The position numbers and the translations under genes are program-made. From Larus michahellis (taxonomy: Eukaryota; Chordata; Aves; Charadriiformes; Laridae), in the NCBI RefSeq assembly GCF_964199755.1, contig NC_133907.1, positions 7,011,001-7,075,000 of the forward strand: DNA of 64,000 nt, given 5' to 3'. The notes under the pieces are model-generated. The model did not search any database. It saw only the letters and a list, made by a program, of their open reading frames with translations, and had not been told where the DNA came from. Every line of letters starts with the position of its first letter. Within the stretch, counting starts at the first letter, position 1. This document shows, piece by piece, positions 39,986 through 52,000 of this stretch.

Positions 39986-42900
39986 GTGAGCGACCTGTTC
40001 GGTTTTGGTGGGTGCGTTTGTCCTGATCGCGCAAGAGCTACAGGTTTCAAACTGTCTGTGGCAATTATTACCTGTGCTAAGTAGAAAAAAGGGGAAAAAC
40101 TGCCTCGAAACAACTTTTTCTGTGTGCAGGAATCAGTTGCCAATTTTGTATCTCAGTAACTTTCTCTTAGAAGTGCCCAGGGAGGGCTTCCTTTTTTAAT
40201 TGTTAATATTATTATGTTATACTTGAATTGGGAAATTCAGCTCGTATTTTAAGTATAATATAAGATCCTTCAAAGAGTGGGCAAATGTGTGTAGTCAACT
40301 TAATCCAGATATGGCTTTCAAAAGCAAGCACTGTATTAATGTCACTATTTGCATGCCTGTGCAGTAGTACTCAAGATCACCCTGATCACATATCTTTCTA
40401 TATAGAAACATGGACACTTTCTCACTATTTTAATTTAAAACCTAATAGATCCTGGTAAGGTTTCAGAATAGCATAAGCAAAGCTTCTTTTTAACCAAGCT
40501 GTCAATATGATATTTTTAATGAACTGAACCAGAAGATAAAATAATATCTAGGGAAGAAAAAAGTATAAACTGTTGCATAGGTGTTATTAGAGGGTCAAAA
40601 ATATGATAAGCTAATCATTAGCATTTGAACTTAACTGTAGGGAAAGTATCCTAGAACAACTAAGAACTTCTTAAATGTAAGCCTAAATTGCCTTCCCTTA
40701 CTGGAAGCAAAAGATCAAGAGCAGAGAGCTGAACCTTATTAAATAGACTTGCTTTGTTCTGCTGAGCTCCCATTGCAGTGCAAGGTATATTAAGATGAAC
40801 AGCATGAAAATAAGCCATGACTTAAAGCAGTGTATGTTTTTATAGTAAGGATCTGCTGTCTTGATACCTTTGGCTGATGTTCTTCAGATGCATGTGGAAA
40901 AGTTCTTCTGCTAGCTATGCATAAGTATGCTGTTGTAGAAAACCACTAATTTTTTCATGTCAATGTAGAAATTTAAGAATGCTTTAATTTATAAAACATA
41001 AGGTTGGACTACCCTAACATCTCTTGTTAATGTGCCTTGTCTTTTTTCCCTGCTTTGCTGAATGGGGCCATAAAGGTTATAGTATGCTATTTTACAATTA
41101 ATATATAACTTTTCTTTTCGAAGATTGCTAACCCCATTGGGGATGGCCCGAAACGTGTCCCTGTGTCTCAACATTCTGCTCAGAGCCGGTTTCTGAACAG
41201 TGGAGTTCAAGCACAACGTGTTCTGTGTCCTTCAAACTTTGCCCAGCGAGTTCCAGTGCAGTCACAAAAATCTGTACTGTCAAACCAAAAACTGTCTAAT
41301 AACCAGACAACGCAGCAGTCCCGACCAGTATTTCCTGTCCAAGCGACTGCTAGGCCTCAAGTTCCAAGCAAGAGCAATGAAAAACCTCAACAGGCTGCAG
41401 TACCTGGTAATTCTGAAGATGATGTACATATATTTTATACAGTTGTGACACTTGGGATACTTGTGCTCTATGAAGCAGAGTGAAGTGCAGAAAACCTAAA
41501 GCTGATGTTGATGATGTGTGACAGTTTTGTAGAGAAGTACTTGGCTGTGCCCCAAAGCAGAATAGCAGCACATGCTTCAGTTTAGATGTTACTGCGCTAT
41601 CCTTGTTGCCAGGATTACCCATTTACAGCCAATATAGGTGTTTAAAAATTTCCAGATGCTCAGTAGTCAGCTGTGAGTTAATGTAATTGGCACTCAAATG
41701 TCACAGTTTTTCCAGTATTCATGTTAATCTCTTATACACAAGACTACTGTGGTTTTGGGGGGAAGCTTAATGTTTTTTTATTTTTAAGAAAGCTTTTAAA
41801 ATTACATTTTGATAGTACTGATAACTGCTATGCTGCTTTGCCAATAGTAAGCTATGCTACATTGTTTAAGATGTAATTGAATGTATTGTAAAAACTGTTG
41901 CAGATACTGCACAGAGGTTAGATTTGCTCCCCATGTGAATTTTCGTATTGTGTTCATGGGTCCGGTTCATAAAGTTGATCTACTTCTCTATACATAGCAA
42001 AAAATTCTGAAGCAGAAAGCACCTCTAAACAGAAAAATGAAGAAACTGCTAAAAAGAAAAATGAAGAGACTAAAAAGTAAGTTTTATGCCTAAATTGTTT
42101 TAGCTAACTGAGTCCTGCTGGATTAGGCTTGTTTTTAACTTCTAGGACTTCATACCGCAACTGAGTTGCAGCTAAGCTGAAGGCTACTTGAGCCCCTTGG
42201 TTGTGGAGACCAGTGGCCCTCCACTTTCCAGAGACAACATATGAAACTAGGAAAGCTTACTTTGCCCTGATAATTGTTGGGAACAAGGACTTCCTGTAAT
42301 CTAAAGAAAACTTTTCGGCTAAATGAGCAATAGCTCTTCTTGTGGGAGAACACTGATAGCCACTGCTCCAATCACAAGATGTACACTTGAAAACAAAGCC
42401 TCCTTCATACGTGCAAGAGACTGGAATCTAACTAAGGGTGAAGCTGGATTTCTAGTATGGCTAACTTAAACAGTTCTGACATGCACTAGTGATTTCTCTG
42501 TATTAGTGTATTGAAACGAGTATAGCTTGGTGTACACAGTCTTGATCTTGTACTAGTGTGGCTGATGTTAGTATCTGTGCATAAACTTCAGGAAGGAAGA
42601 GACTAACTTCCATAACTTTCTCTTGAAAAGACTTGATGCATATTTTTTCATCTTGGTGTTCCCTTAAAGACTAAAATCTAGTTCAGATCACCAAGTATCT
42701 ATTGAACAGGAACATTAGAGACTGTAAACCTAGGAGTCAAAGCCCAGGCAAATATCTAGCTTTTGTAACATTCTGTTTCCTCTTGCAGAAGGCAATGGTC
42801 TCTTGATGATTTTGAAATTGGTCGTCCGCTGGGGAAAGGAAAATTTGGAAATGTGTACCTAGCACGTGAAAAGAAGAGTAAATTTATTCTTGCATTGAAA

Positions 42901-45900
42901 GTGCTCTTTAAAACACAACTTGAGGAAGCCGGTGTAGAACATCAACTACGAAGAGAAGTTGAAATACAATCTCATCTTAGGTATAGTGACCAATTACACT
43001 CTTTGCTTTGTTTGTGTTCAAGTAAACAAAGTAATGTTTTTTTACAATAACATACCCTGTTGAAGAAAAGAGACGTTTCTTTTTAAACACATGATACCTT
43101 CAAATGGCTGGTTTAGTATTCTTGGCTTTCTGCACCAAGATTTACCTGTGTCTGCTTTGCAATGAAGTAACCTCTGATAACAAATCTTTTTACAAAAAAG
43201 CCCACCCTTTGCTGCTTGTATTTACGTGGGCAACTGCAATTTCTCAAGAGTCTGAACTTGTTTCTGGTATTCTGCTTCCTGGAAAATAAGCCCAGCTTGC
43301 TGAAGAAATTGTTTTTCACAGAGAGTGTTTTAAGCTTAAATGCCAAAACCCATAAGGATTGGCGCTTTCAATGGTAGTCTATTCTTCCATCTGCTGTAGA
43401 AAGGTATGTTTGAGAAGATATGAATTAGCCAAAGTCTTGGCTAGCTGCTTGCTAGTAGGGAGTCTAAGCTGCTGCTTTGATAAACACCATTTACCTGCTA
43501 TGAAGCTCTCAATGGATATGTTGTGAGCTGAAGGAACACGTACAAGGTGTTGAAGTTCCTATGCTTGCCTTGAAAGGGGGGAGGCAGGAAAGGGAATTAA
43601 AATTATATGGACAAATACCTGGTTCAGAAGAATATTTAAATCTTTTTTGCAGGCACCCCAACATTCTCAGATTATATGGCTACTTCCACGATGTTACAAG
43701 AGTCTACCTTATGCTAGAGTATGCACCTCGTGGAGAAGTCTACAAAGAACTTCAGAAACTTACCAAGTTTGATGAGCAAAGAACTGCTACTGTAGGTTGT
43801 TCTAGCTTCTTACATGTTACGTAGTCTTCATAGCTGGAATATCTGAAGCACAAAGCTAGCTCTTCAGATAAAGCTCTGTATTCTGTTGTGTGAAACTGAG
43901 ATTCCTTAGTTGCTAGTTTGCTTGTGCACTTGTAATGAGTAAGTTGGGAAGACAAATTCTGCATGGCACTAATATAATGATGTTCAGCATTGCTTAATAG
44001 CAAGTGCTTGGTCACTTCAGGCAGAGCCTGTATTGCCAGACTTCAAGGGTTTAAGGAATAATTGTTCTAACTTAAACTACTAATTATGCCTAGCAAAGGC
44101 TATACTGTAGCCAGATAAGCTAGAGTGACAATGTCTTTATACTTTAAAGATTTGTTCTTTTTCTAAATACAGTATGTCACAGAACTAGCAGATGCCCTAT
44201 CATACTGTCATTCAAAGAGTGTGATTCACCGAGACATCAAGCCAGAAAACTTGCTGCTTGGCTCAAATGGGGAATTAAAAATTGCTGACTTTGGATGGTC
44301 TGTGCATGCTCCATCTTCTAGGTGAGAATGCAATATTTATCTTATGCAGTAAAATACTTCTGTAGTGACAGTGTTAGCTTTCTTGTCATGTAGTTGTGGA
44401 ATGGAGATAAATGTGAACTTCCTAAAATACTGAGGGGAAAAAATCCTTTAAGAACTGGGCCACTCCAGCAAAGGTTTTAACACTCCCTCTCTGTTACACC
44501 AGTTCCTGTTATTATCCTGTTTCTTTTCAACTTGTATAGTTCAAAACTTGCTGACCCTGAGACAAGTGAAGCTGGTTGGTGTATTATTATAGGGTTATAG
44601 TGTTCCCTGAGATGAGACCAGCACTTGTGTTCAAATATCACACTAACAATATATTTAATGCATATCCTTAATTAGTCTGAATTGCACCTGACAAAGGAAG
44701 GCTATATTTGATCTAGCAAGTGGGATGAAAAAAGGAAGAATAAGACTGACTGCAGTGACTGAGATGCTTTAAAGCAAAAGTAGAAAATTTACTGTTGGAA
44801 GTTCTTTACCAGGTATTCTGGTGGAGCTGAGTCTATGCAGTGTAGACTGCACTGAGGTACAGATGATTGCCAGCATTAGCTTCTGTCTGGCTCTTGAAAT
44901 GCGTCTTATAATTGCCATAATCAGTAAATGATTAACTTAAACTTTTCTTCAGGAGAACAACTCTCTGTGGGACACTTGACTACCTGCCTCCTGAAATGAT
45001 TGAGGGAAGAACACATGATGAAAAGGTGGATATTTGGAGCCTGGGAGTTCTGTGCTATGAATTCCTTGTAGGGAAACCACCTTTTGAAGCAGAAACATAC
45101 CAGGAAACCTACAGAGCTATTTCCAGGGTATGTGACAACACTTCTTTGGACTAGCTGAATTGTGCTGCCTTACAGTTCTGTTGTCTTATGGAAGCTTAAC
45201 CAAATAGTCATTTTGAAGAAGGGTATGTATTGAAGTAGAACTGTAGCAAGACATAATGCATAAAACTAGATCTCTAAAATGGTCTTCAGTCGTTCAGTAG
45301 AATGACTGTAAGAGACCTGAAGACACCTTGCCTCACTTCCTTGGTTCTACCCTGTTTCTTTCTGCAGCTGAGCTTCTAGCTCTCTCATAAAGCAAATAAT
45401 CTTCTCCACATAATTTTCTTCTAATTTGTAAAATGAATATTTAACATTCAAGGTGTTATTAAAAATAGATAAGCTTAACTTTTCCTGTTGCATACCCTAG
45501 AAATGTTCCAGCAAACTAATCTTGTTTGAAGAACATAGAAAAATACACTAGTTCAACTTCTACCAGCAGTGAGAACCTTGTTTTCTTCAGGATTATGATG
45601 AAATTGTTTAACCATATCTCAATAGGCATAAGGTGCATAGCCCACAAGGCTGACACAGCTTTCCTTACTGTATGTACCTTGGAGTCCTTTGTCTCTCTAG
45701 TTTGGTTATTACCAAAGAATTTTTGCATCGTCTTCAGTGTCCTTCTTTTTCCTTAGGTGGAATTCAAGTTTCCTCCATTTGTATCAGAAGGTGCAAGGGA
45801 TTTAATTTCAAAGCTTCTGAAGCATAACCCATTTCATCGACTGCCCTTAAAGGATGTACTTCTTCATCCCTGGATTACAGCGAACTCTACAAAGATGCCT

Positions 45901-45948
45901 GACAGCACAAAAAGCAATGTTGCTGCCTCATCCAAAACGCAGTCTTAG
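39932..45948 (+). CDS. AURKA: AURKA, aurora kinase A
   Basis: A mitotic Ser/Thr kinase at centrosomes and spindle poles, activated by TPX2 and Bora, that drives centrosome maturation, PLK1 activation and bipolar spindle assembly. Eight coding exons (39932-39985, 41124-41406, 41998-42076, 42789-42980, 43653-43791, 44173-44321, 44953-45127, 45757-45948) join in phase to 420 residues (human 403). The N terminus has a KEN degron (AKEN at 5-8) and the A-box-like QRVLCPS. Kinase signatures: glycine loop GKGKFGNVY (from 154), Lys176 in VAIK-equivalent [11 protein letters not shown] with Asp270, DFGW with Asp288, and activation loop RRTTLCGT with Thr302 (human Thr288). All catalytic residues are intact. 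The kinase domain separates it from AURKB/C by its long N-terminal region and by the CSTF1/FAM210B neighbours. Confidence 0.98.
41124..41406 (+). CDS. AURKA: AURKA coding exon 2 (N-terminal regulatory region)
   Basis: Acceptor AAG at 41121-41123, donor GT at 41407-41408. It encodes 94 residues plus one base from [16 protein letters not shown], including [20 protein letters not shown] (A-box region). It is low in conservation otherwise, as usual for this segment. Confidence 0.93.
41998..42076 (+). CDS. AURKA: AURKA coding exon 3
   Basis: Acceptor TAG at 41995-41997, donor GTAAGT at 42077. It is a Lys/Glu-rich linker ([19 protein letters not shown]) just before the kinase domain. Phases (2 bases in, 2 out) fit both neighbours exactly. 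Confidence 0.93.
42789..42980 (+). CDS. AURKA: AURKA coding exon 4 (glycine loop, catalytic Lys)
   Basis: Acceptor GCAG (AG at 42787-42788), donor GTATAG (GT at 42981). It encodes [20 protein letters not shown] through the catalytic Lys to EIQSHL plus a split Arg codon. Confidence 0.97.
43653..43791 (+). CDS. AURKA: AURKA coding exon 5
   Basis: Acceptor GCAG (AG at 43651-43652), donor GTAGGT (GT at 43792). It encodes [20 protein letters not shown], the hinge [12 protein letters not shown] and DEQRTAT, ending in phase 0. Confidence 0.97.
44173..44321 (+). CDS. AURKA: AURKA coding exon 6 (catalytic loop and DFG)
   Basis: Acceptor ACAG (AG at 44171-44172), donor GTGAGA (GT at 44322). It encodes [29 protein letters not shown] and [13 protein letters not shown] plus a split Arg codon. 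Confidence 0.97.
44953..45127 (+). CDS. AURKA: AURKA coding exon 7 (activation loop)
   Basis: Acceptor TTCAG (AG at 44951-44952), donor GTATGT (GT at 45128). It carries [19 protein letters not shown] with the activating Thr, then [20 protein letters not shown] and TYRAISR. Confidence 0.97.
45757..45948 (+). CDS. AURKA: AURKA last coding exon
   Basis: Acceptor TTAG (AG at 45755-45756); stop codon at 45946-45948. It encodes [20 protein letters not shown], the HPWITANS block and a short Ser/Lys tail ending SSKTQS. Confidence 0.96.
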   Translation: MEFKFPPFVSEGARDLISKLLKHNPFHRLPLKDVLLHPWITANSTKMPDSTKSNVAASSKTQS

Positions 45949-46490
45949 CGGGGGTAACTTCATGGCATCAACAAAAGGAGTCTTGTACTGTGACTACTGT
46001 AATGATTACAATAGGAAAAGCAGGTCTTGGAATCCGATGGCGATTGGAATGCAGATCTCTGGGTTGGCCTTTAATTGTCTTAAACTAATTGCAATGTAAA
46101 ATTATTTGACTTTCAGCTGGAGGCTGTGGAATACTTTATACTTGAAATCCAGTTACATGTGGGCCAGGTTGGTTGATTCTTTTTTTTTAAGTATTAAGCT
46201 GTTCAAGGCTCTTATTATGTGGTCTGTCCTGGTAATGGTTCATTGTTCCAACAATAAGAGGAAGTTGTGGTTCTAGCTTATTGAACAGTGCAATATTCTG
46301 GAGATACCTGCCTCCTAACTTATTGGGCTGCTAAGGGTATCATCACTGTGGTGTAATCTGAAACCGAGTGAGGTGAATGCATTTCTCCAAGTGTCCTAGA
46401 AATGATGTGTGCATTATTTTTTGTCTATTTTGTCTTAAATGTGAGCATTCAACTTTTTAAATAAATACTTGTTATATGCTGCCACCAGCA
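45949..46490 (+). other. AURKA: AURKA 3' untranslated region
   Basis: About 0.5 kb of AT-rich sequence from the stop codon to the poly(A) signal at 46460-46465. No coding sequence. Confidence 0.75.
46460..46465 (+). terminator. AURKA: AURKA poly(A) signal AATAAA
   Basis: A canonical AATAAA in AACTTTTTAAATAAATACTT, 512 bases after the stop, with a T/G-rich stretch beginning about 30 bases downstream. It is the only AATAAA I noted between the AURKA stop and the probable FAM210B end. Confidence 0.75.
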
Positions 46491-46984
46491 TGGTAAGTTC
46501 CTTGTGGCATTTATCGCTTCCACTGGCTACCTCTAGCCACTTGTTTTTAGCATCAGTACAGCCTGACTTCTTGTCTATGATCACAAAGTAAGTTTACTTC
46601 CCACCTCTGTCAAAAAGGAAGCTGGTATAAAGTTTTGCTTGAAGTGCTGCTATGGCAAACTAGGTGTAGTCATTTATTATTACTCTACAATCACAACACA
46701 GAACTATAAGGTAAGTACCAACTGTGTTGCTACTTACCTTGGGAGTTTTCTACAACCATTTAAATCTAGGCCTGCTTCTTCCTTTTTTTTTTTTTTCATG
46801 CAGTTAATCAAAGTCAAGATGGTCTGAAAGCACTTCTAAGAAAGGTCTGGAAACTATTGTTATCAAAGGGGATATGTAACAGGAACTAATGTTAACATCT
46901 AGCGTTTTAAGACATTGCCTAAAATAGAGCAAGGGTCAGGCCACTCACAAAGAAAACATACAAACCAACTATTTTCCAGTAAAA

Positions 46985-48807
46985 CACTTCAAGCAAACTA
47001 AAAGAAAGCAATTTATTGTATTTTCAGTGTAAGACTTCATGGTCATCTTCACTATTTTACAAACCACTTTAAAAAATGATCCTTTTACAAGCAAGGATTC
47101 TAGAATTCAAAATATATTCTCAAATTAATTCAAAATATACTCTGGAAAAAACTTCATCTAAACAAATTGCCAGTAGTTTATACAACCAGGTAACTTAAAT
47201 GAAGCTGTTTCTTTACTGCAAGAAGTCTCTAGTTAGAAGTCTCTAGTTAGTGCTGGTGACTTTTAATAACTTCTAGGTGCATTTGCTTTAAATGATTCCT
47301 GCTTTACAGAAGGACTTGTTTGAAAAAGTTCAAGTAGTCCTTTTCTGTTAACTTTACGACAAAACATACTTATCAGAAATGACTGTCTCCCTCAGACAGC
47401 TCTCATCCTAACTGCATGATTCCTTCCTCTCAATTCACTAAACTTCAGCAAAAAAAAAAAAATTACTCTGATCACCAGGGTAATTTCCTGCTATTTTACT
47501 TTAATCAGATTCCTGTATGAACAGATCTGTGTCAGAGCCACCTTGGCGTAAGTGTAAGCACAAAGACAGAGGAAGACAGCGTAAAAAGAGCAGAACTGGA
47601 AGGAGGAACGGGTCCAAAAGACCAGTAGGTCTGGATCGAGCTCTCTCACAGAAGCACAGTCCTAAGTCTGAAATGCAGGTTTACCACAGAATGTTATGCT
47701 GACTACCTGGTTTTGGGATCCAGTCTTTAGGTGAACTGAAAGGTAGTAGGGGAATACATGCGTGTGCAACTCCATTCTAATAGAAATAGTGTCCAAATAA
47801 GGAAACAAAAAGCACCTCTAACTGCTACATCCAACAGTCTGTCAGACAAAAGCACAGGAATTGCTCTTGTGAAGCTATAAGTTGTAATGGCTGCAGATTT
47901 GAGTTTCATGCACAGGAACAGAAAGCTGCTAGGGTTAGTTTTCAGATAAAAATGTGTCTCCAGTACAAAGCCAGGTCTCAATACTTTAGAAACCCACAGA
48001 TACCTTGCCTCTGACTTGATGATCTTTGGAATATGTTCACATAAGAGGTAATTCTGGTTACACTGATTTCAGTAGACTCGGGATTCCTTCTGAGTCTATA
48101 GACAAAAAAAAAAATTTAAAAAGGATTTTAGGAAGGCCAGTTCCTAGCCTATAAATAAAGCACATTCTCAAACTATGAAGTCTTGAAACATGGGAGCACC
48201 ACACTATTGCGCTATCACTGCAATAATTAAGCATCCAGGTACTCCACTTAAGTTAGTTCAGCATGTGTGTTGTATTGCAAGACTGGGGTCATAATATATG
48301 TCTTTTATAACAAAAGAAACACGCACCTGCCACCTTAGATTCCAATGTGTACCCTTACCAAAAGAACTATTCATATAGTAGCATATTGTTTATTCCACAG
48401 ACTATTAGGAAGGGACTCTTACTCTGTTTCCCAACTACACAGTAATAAACTAATGCTGCCACTCTTGTTTTGACAAGAAAAAAAATTAAGGCCCCAAAAG
48501 CTAGATTATAAAGACCCAAAACTGAATGTTCTAAAGAGATTGCTCATTGTCAAGCATTTATGTTACTACTTGCAGTGGAAAACAAATACCATTTTAACAG
48601 GTTTTTCTAAAGAGGTGGCAAAAGGGAAAGAAGATGAGGACAGCACTTTTCACAGTGTAACATTTACCAGCAAGAACAAGCAAGAAATACAAGAGCAGAT
48701 CAGCATTAACATGAATCCAAATAAGTCTTCCAAAGAAATTCAGCAATCTGAAAAGCTACAGGGATATAGAGCACTTAAAAAACAGAGTAAAAACCAGTAA
48801 GAAATCA
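46985..48807 (-). other. FAM210B: FAM210B 3' untranslated region (probable)
   Basis: AT-rich sequence after the FAM210B stop with no coding exon. Minus-strand AATAAA signals at 48389-48394 (about 410 bases after the stop) and 47012-47017 (about 1.8 kb after) are candidate ends. The distal one would leave roughly 0.5 kb between the convergent AURKA and FAM210B poly(A) sites. A 14-bp tandem duplication is at 47221-47248. Confidence 0.5.
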
Positions 48808-49024
48808 TCATGGATTTGGGGCAGGAGGTTTGAAGAAACCAATCTTCCGGCAGTATCGGACAATAAATGGCACAGAAACGATAGTAATGCTGATTCGGAC
48901 TGGAGCAAACAATTTGTGAATAGCATATGCCAACACAAATGTGCTGGTACCAGCAGCCATTTTAGATTGCAACGATGATTCACTGAAACCAAGTTTGAAG
49001 AGAACTGCAGTCATATCCACACCA
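48808..49024 (-). CDS. FAM210B: FAM210B last coding exon
   Basis: Acceptor CCAG (AG at 49025-49026), stop at 48808-48810. It completes the split Ser codon and encodes [13 protein letters not shown] to the end, 71 residues after the split codon. Confidence 0.96.
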
Positions 49025-52000
49025 CTGGGGAAAAAGAAAACAAGATATCTTAGTTTATTTTAAGGTTGTGTGCTAAAGAATGTAAATTAAAAGTGCTATT
49101 TTTTTTAGGTAATTTAACATGGCATACTTCCAATTCTGGAATTTATCTTTAAATCTAGATGTTGTTAAATAATAAAAACAATGAACAGTGACAGCTCAAG
49201 TTACTTCTGTAGCAACAACACATGCAATAATTTCAGATGCACGCTTTTTTTCTTAAATTGACAAGTTCCCTATGAAGTCAAATATGTTCTTAGTTTTACA
49301 ACTGTAAAGCTGCAGTATTTGCATGGAGAATACTCAGCCCCTTGCTCAACCTTCTGATAAAATAATCTATTTCTCTGCTTCTGAGTTTTAGAAAAGTTAG
49401 AAATTTGTGAATTTGTGTTGGAAATTCATCTTCCCAAAATTTACAAAAAAGTCTATTCTGTGTCTTGATGACATTTATCACATAAATATAGATCAACCCA
49501 AACCAAACAAGGTACCTGTTGTTAGGGTTAGAATGTTCTAACAGAGGAGTACAAAGCTGTTCAAATGGCAAGTATCTTATCTAAAAATCTAACAAGGAAG
49601 TATTATGGATCTCAAATAAGCATTATCCATCAAATCCATTAATGTTTTAATTCTCTATAGACAGCTTTCATCACGGTTCTTACGTTTGGAGTAATTTTTC
49701 AAAAGAAGTTGTTACTGTAATTTTCCCCCCTTCACTTGCCAGTATAGTATCTTGTAACTGAGAGTTAAATCATACCTGAAGGAAAAAATTTTCACTGTCA
49801 CCCTGTGCCACAACGTAGTAAACGAGAGAAATTAAGCATTCACATGTTCCCACTGAAATCAAGCATAAGCGGCAGGGTATGTTTTGAGAAACAATGTGTT
49901 TCTCTGTTTCCTCAGTTGAAACACCTCATGCTCAACAGACATATCTATAACTGATGCATTCCTACCAGAAGCCACATAATTTCTACCTGACTCCTACACA
50001 GTTATCTAGTATTTTCTTTTTTAATCTAATCCTGGTTTAGTGGACATTGCCTTCTGCAGTTGCAACTGCAGAAACTGAGTTCAACACCCAGAAAAATAAG
50101 TTTATCTCTAAGCTCCAGCACTTTTGTACAGCTTTATCTTTACAGACCATACTACCGTTTGAGAACAAAAGATATCTCTGCAGAACAAAAATAAATTCTC
50201 TCATGTGGCTAGTTACTCTGGTGCAGTCTCTATTCTGCTGTTTGCACCTGCCCACCACAGATCATGAACCTATGCAAAAAGACCATGTACGTCTATGTTC
50301 TCTCATGCCTGATGGGAGATTCGGTCCATTTATGGATCCATCTATACACAAAATTCAGATTACTCTGTATGGATCAAATAGATGTAAAGTACATGTCTCC
50401 TTCCAGAAGTAAACACATAGGTAAGATATTTTTCTTGGCTAAACCATTACCTAGAGGCTACAGACAACTGTACAAACCTCACCTTGACACAGCCAAGTAG
50501 AAGATTCCTAGAGATACTAAGGAAATTCCAACATGGAATGAAACCCCTACAGCACCATATTCCTTAAAAACTTGTTTCAGTTGCTGGGATTTGTTGAGTT
50601 TCTTGTTTTCATCACTGGGATCCGTGGCTGCCTTTTCAGGGGATATACCTGCATCCTAAAAAGAAAACAATTAAAAGTATTTATTAGCATTAAGCACAAT
50701 ATCATATTCCAGTCAGTTGAACCAATCTGAAATAATGAAAGAAGTGGCTTGCATACAGTGCCATTCAGAATGCTTTGGGAAGATAGTAACACACTTTTGT
50801 TCTTTTGCATCACGATAGCGGATGCCTGTGGCAGAGCCCATGCAAGCTCCCTTTCCCCAACTATTCATACCAAAAGGATGCACTGAGCTTGATGTAAGTT
50901 CTTACACAATGCAAGTTTCATAATTAAAAAGGAGTTGTTACAGTCCCAGTCTTCCATTTGATCCAAATGTGTGCCAAGGCACACCCACACAGTTGCTTGA
51001 GAGATGAGTCTGAGGTACCAAAGAGATCTTTGCTTACTCCCACTGCTCAGCTTTGTACAGTGAATTCTTGTAACGTAGCTTTTTGTTCAAGGGCAAAGCA
51101 GCTGATGGTGCTGGAAGCCTACACGATACCACGCTGATGCTGGCTTACTAACAACTTACTGATAGAAAAGGTCCAACATTTAACGTCCCGTAAGTCACCC
51201 TCTGCAGATTCACTCAAAAAAAGGAAGAACCAGGAAACTGCTACTGTTGACAGCAACAAGCAATACTGTTGCCACGATGCAGACAACAGCTACACAGACA
51301 TGCCAGTGCCAGAGTAAACAGCCTAACTACACTGAAAGTGTTTGCCATTGTAAAATTTATTCACAGCTTTTTATTGGGGTAGATTGAAAGTGCAGAACTT
51401 CACACCAAAACATACCCCAAAGCCATCTGATAGCGCAATGCAGGCAAAGAAGGGCATATAGGCTGCTAGTACCAAGTCAGCCCTTGGATACCTCCTCATA
51501 CTTGCTATGGAAGAAAAACTAACTGGAGAAAGAAAACGTTTTGACAAAGACCTCAGGATTTTTCTCTAATTAGTGAGGAAAGATTAGACGAGTTCTTTCT
51601 TTTCATCTGAATTCAGCAGCAGTCGTGAGAATATGACAGCCAGACTAAAGGCCACTGTTTCCCACAGGACAGGTACAGCTACCAAGTGCCTGGCACTGCT
51701 TTGTCCTACTGTAGCTTGGTGTCAAGACATACAAAAGAAGAGGCATAAGAAAAATACTTTTGATTAATCCTTGGACATGGCAAGATTGTACATTAGGATA
51801 AAAAAACGGGCTCCTCTTACAACATTCATGGTAGGATGAACTCGCTTTAATCAGTGCTTTTAACCACACCGACCACACCACCACCCAGCCCCACAAAAAA
51901 CCTATGTTCGCTGCTGGTTTTCTCTTTTCTAATTGTAATTTGTGTTACTTTGTATTTAATTTTGACAGGAAATCACACTGATCCACAAATACATATGCAG

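Larger units (their letters stand above)
39986..45756. other. AURKA introns
   Basis: Seven GT-AG introns of about 0.4-1.1 kb (39986-41123, 41407-41997, 42077-42788, 42981-43652, 43792-44172, 44322-44952, 45128-45756). They are AT-rich and free of recognisable mobile elements or RNA genes. Confidence 0.6.

Noticed and set aside
43104-43289. Short plus- and minus-strand frames between AURKA coding exons 4 and 5
   Set aside because: They lie in an intron, match nothing in aurora kinases, and the flanking exons join correctly without them.
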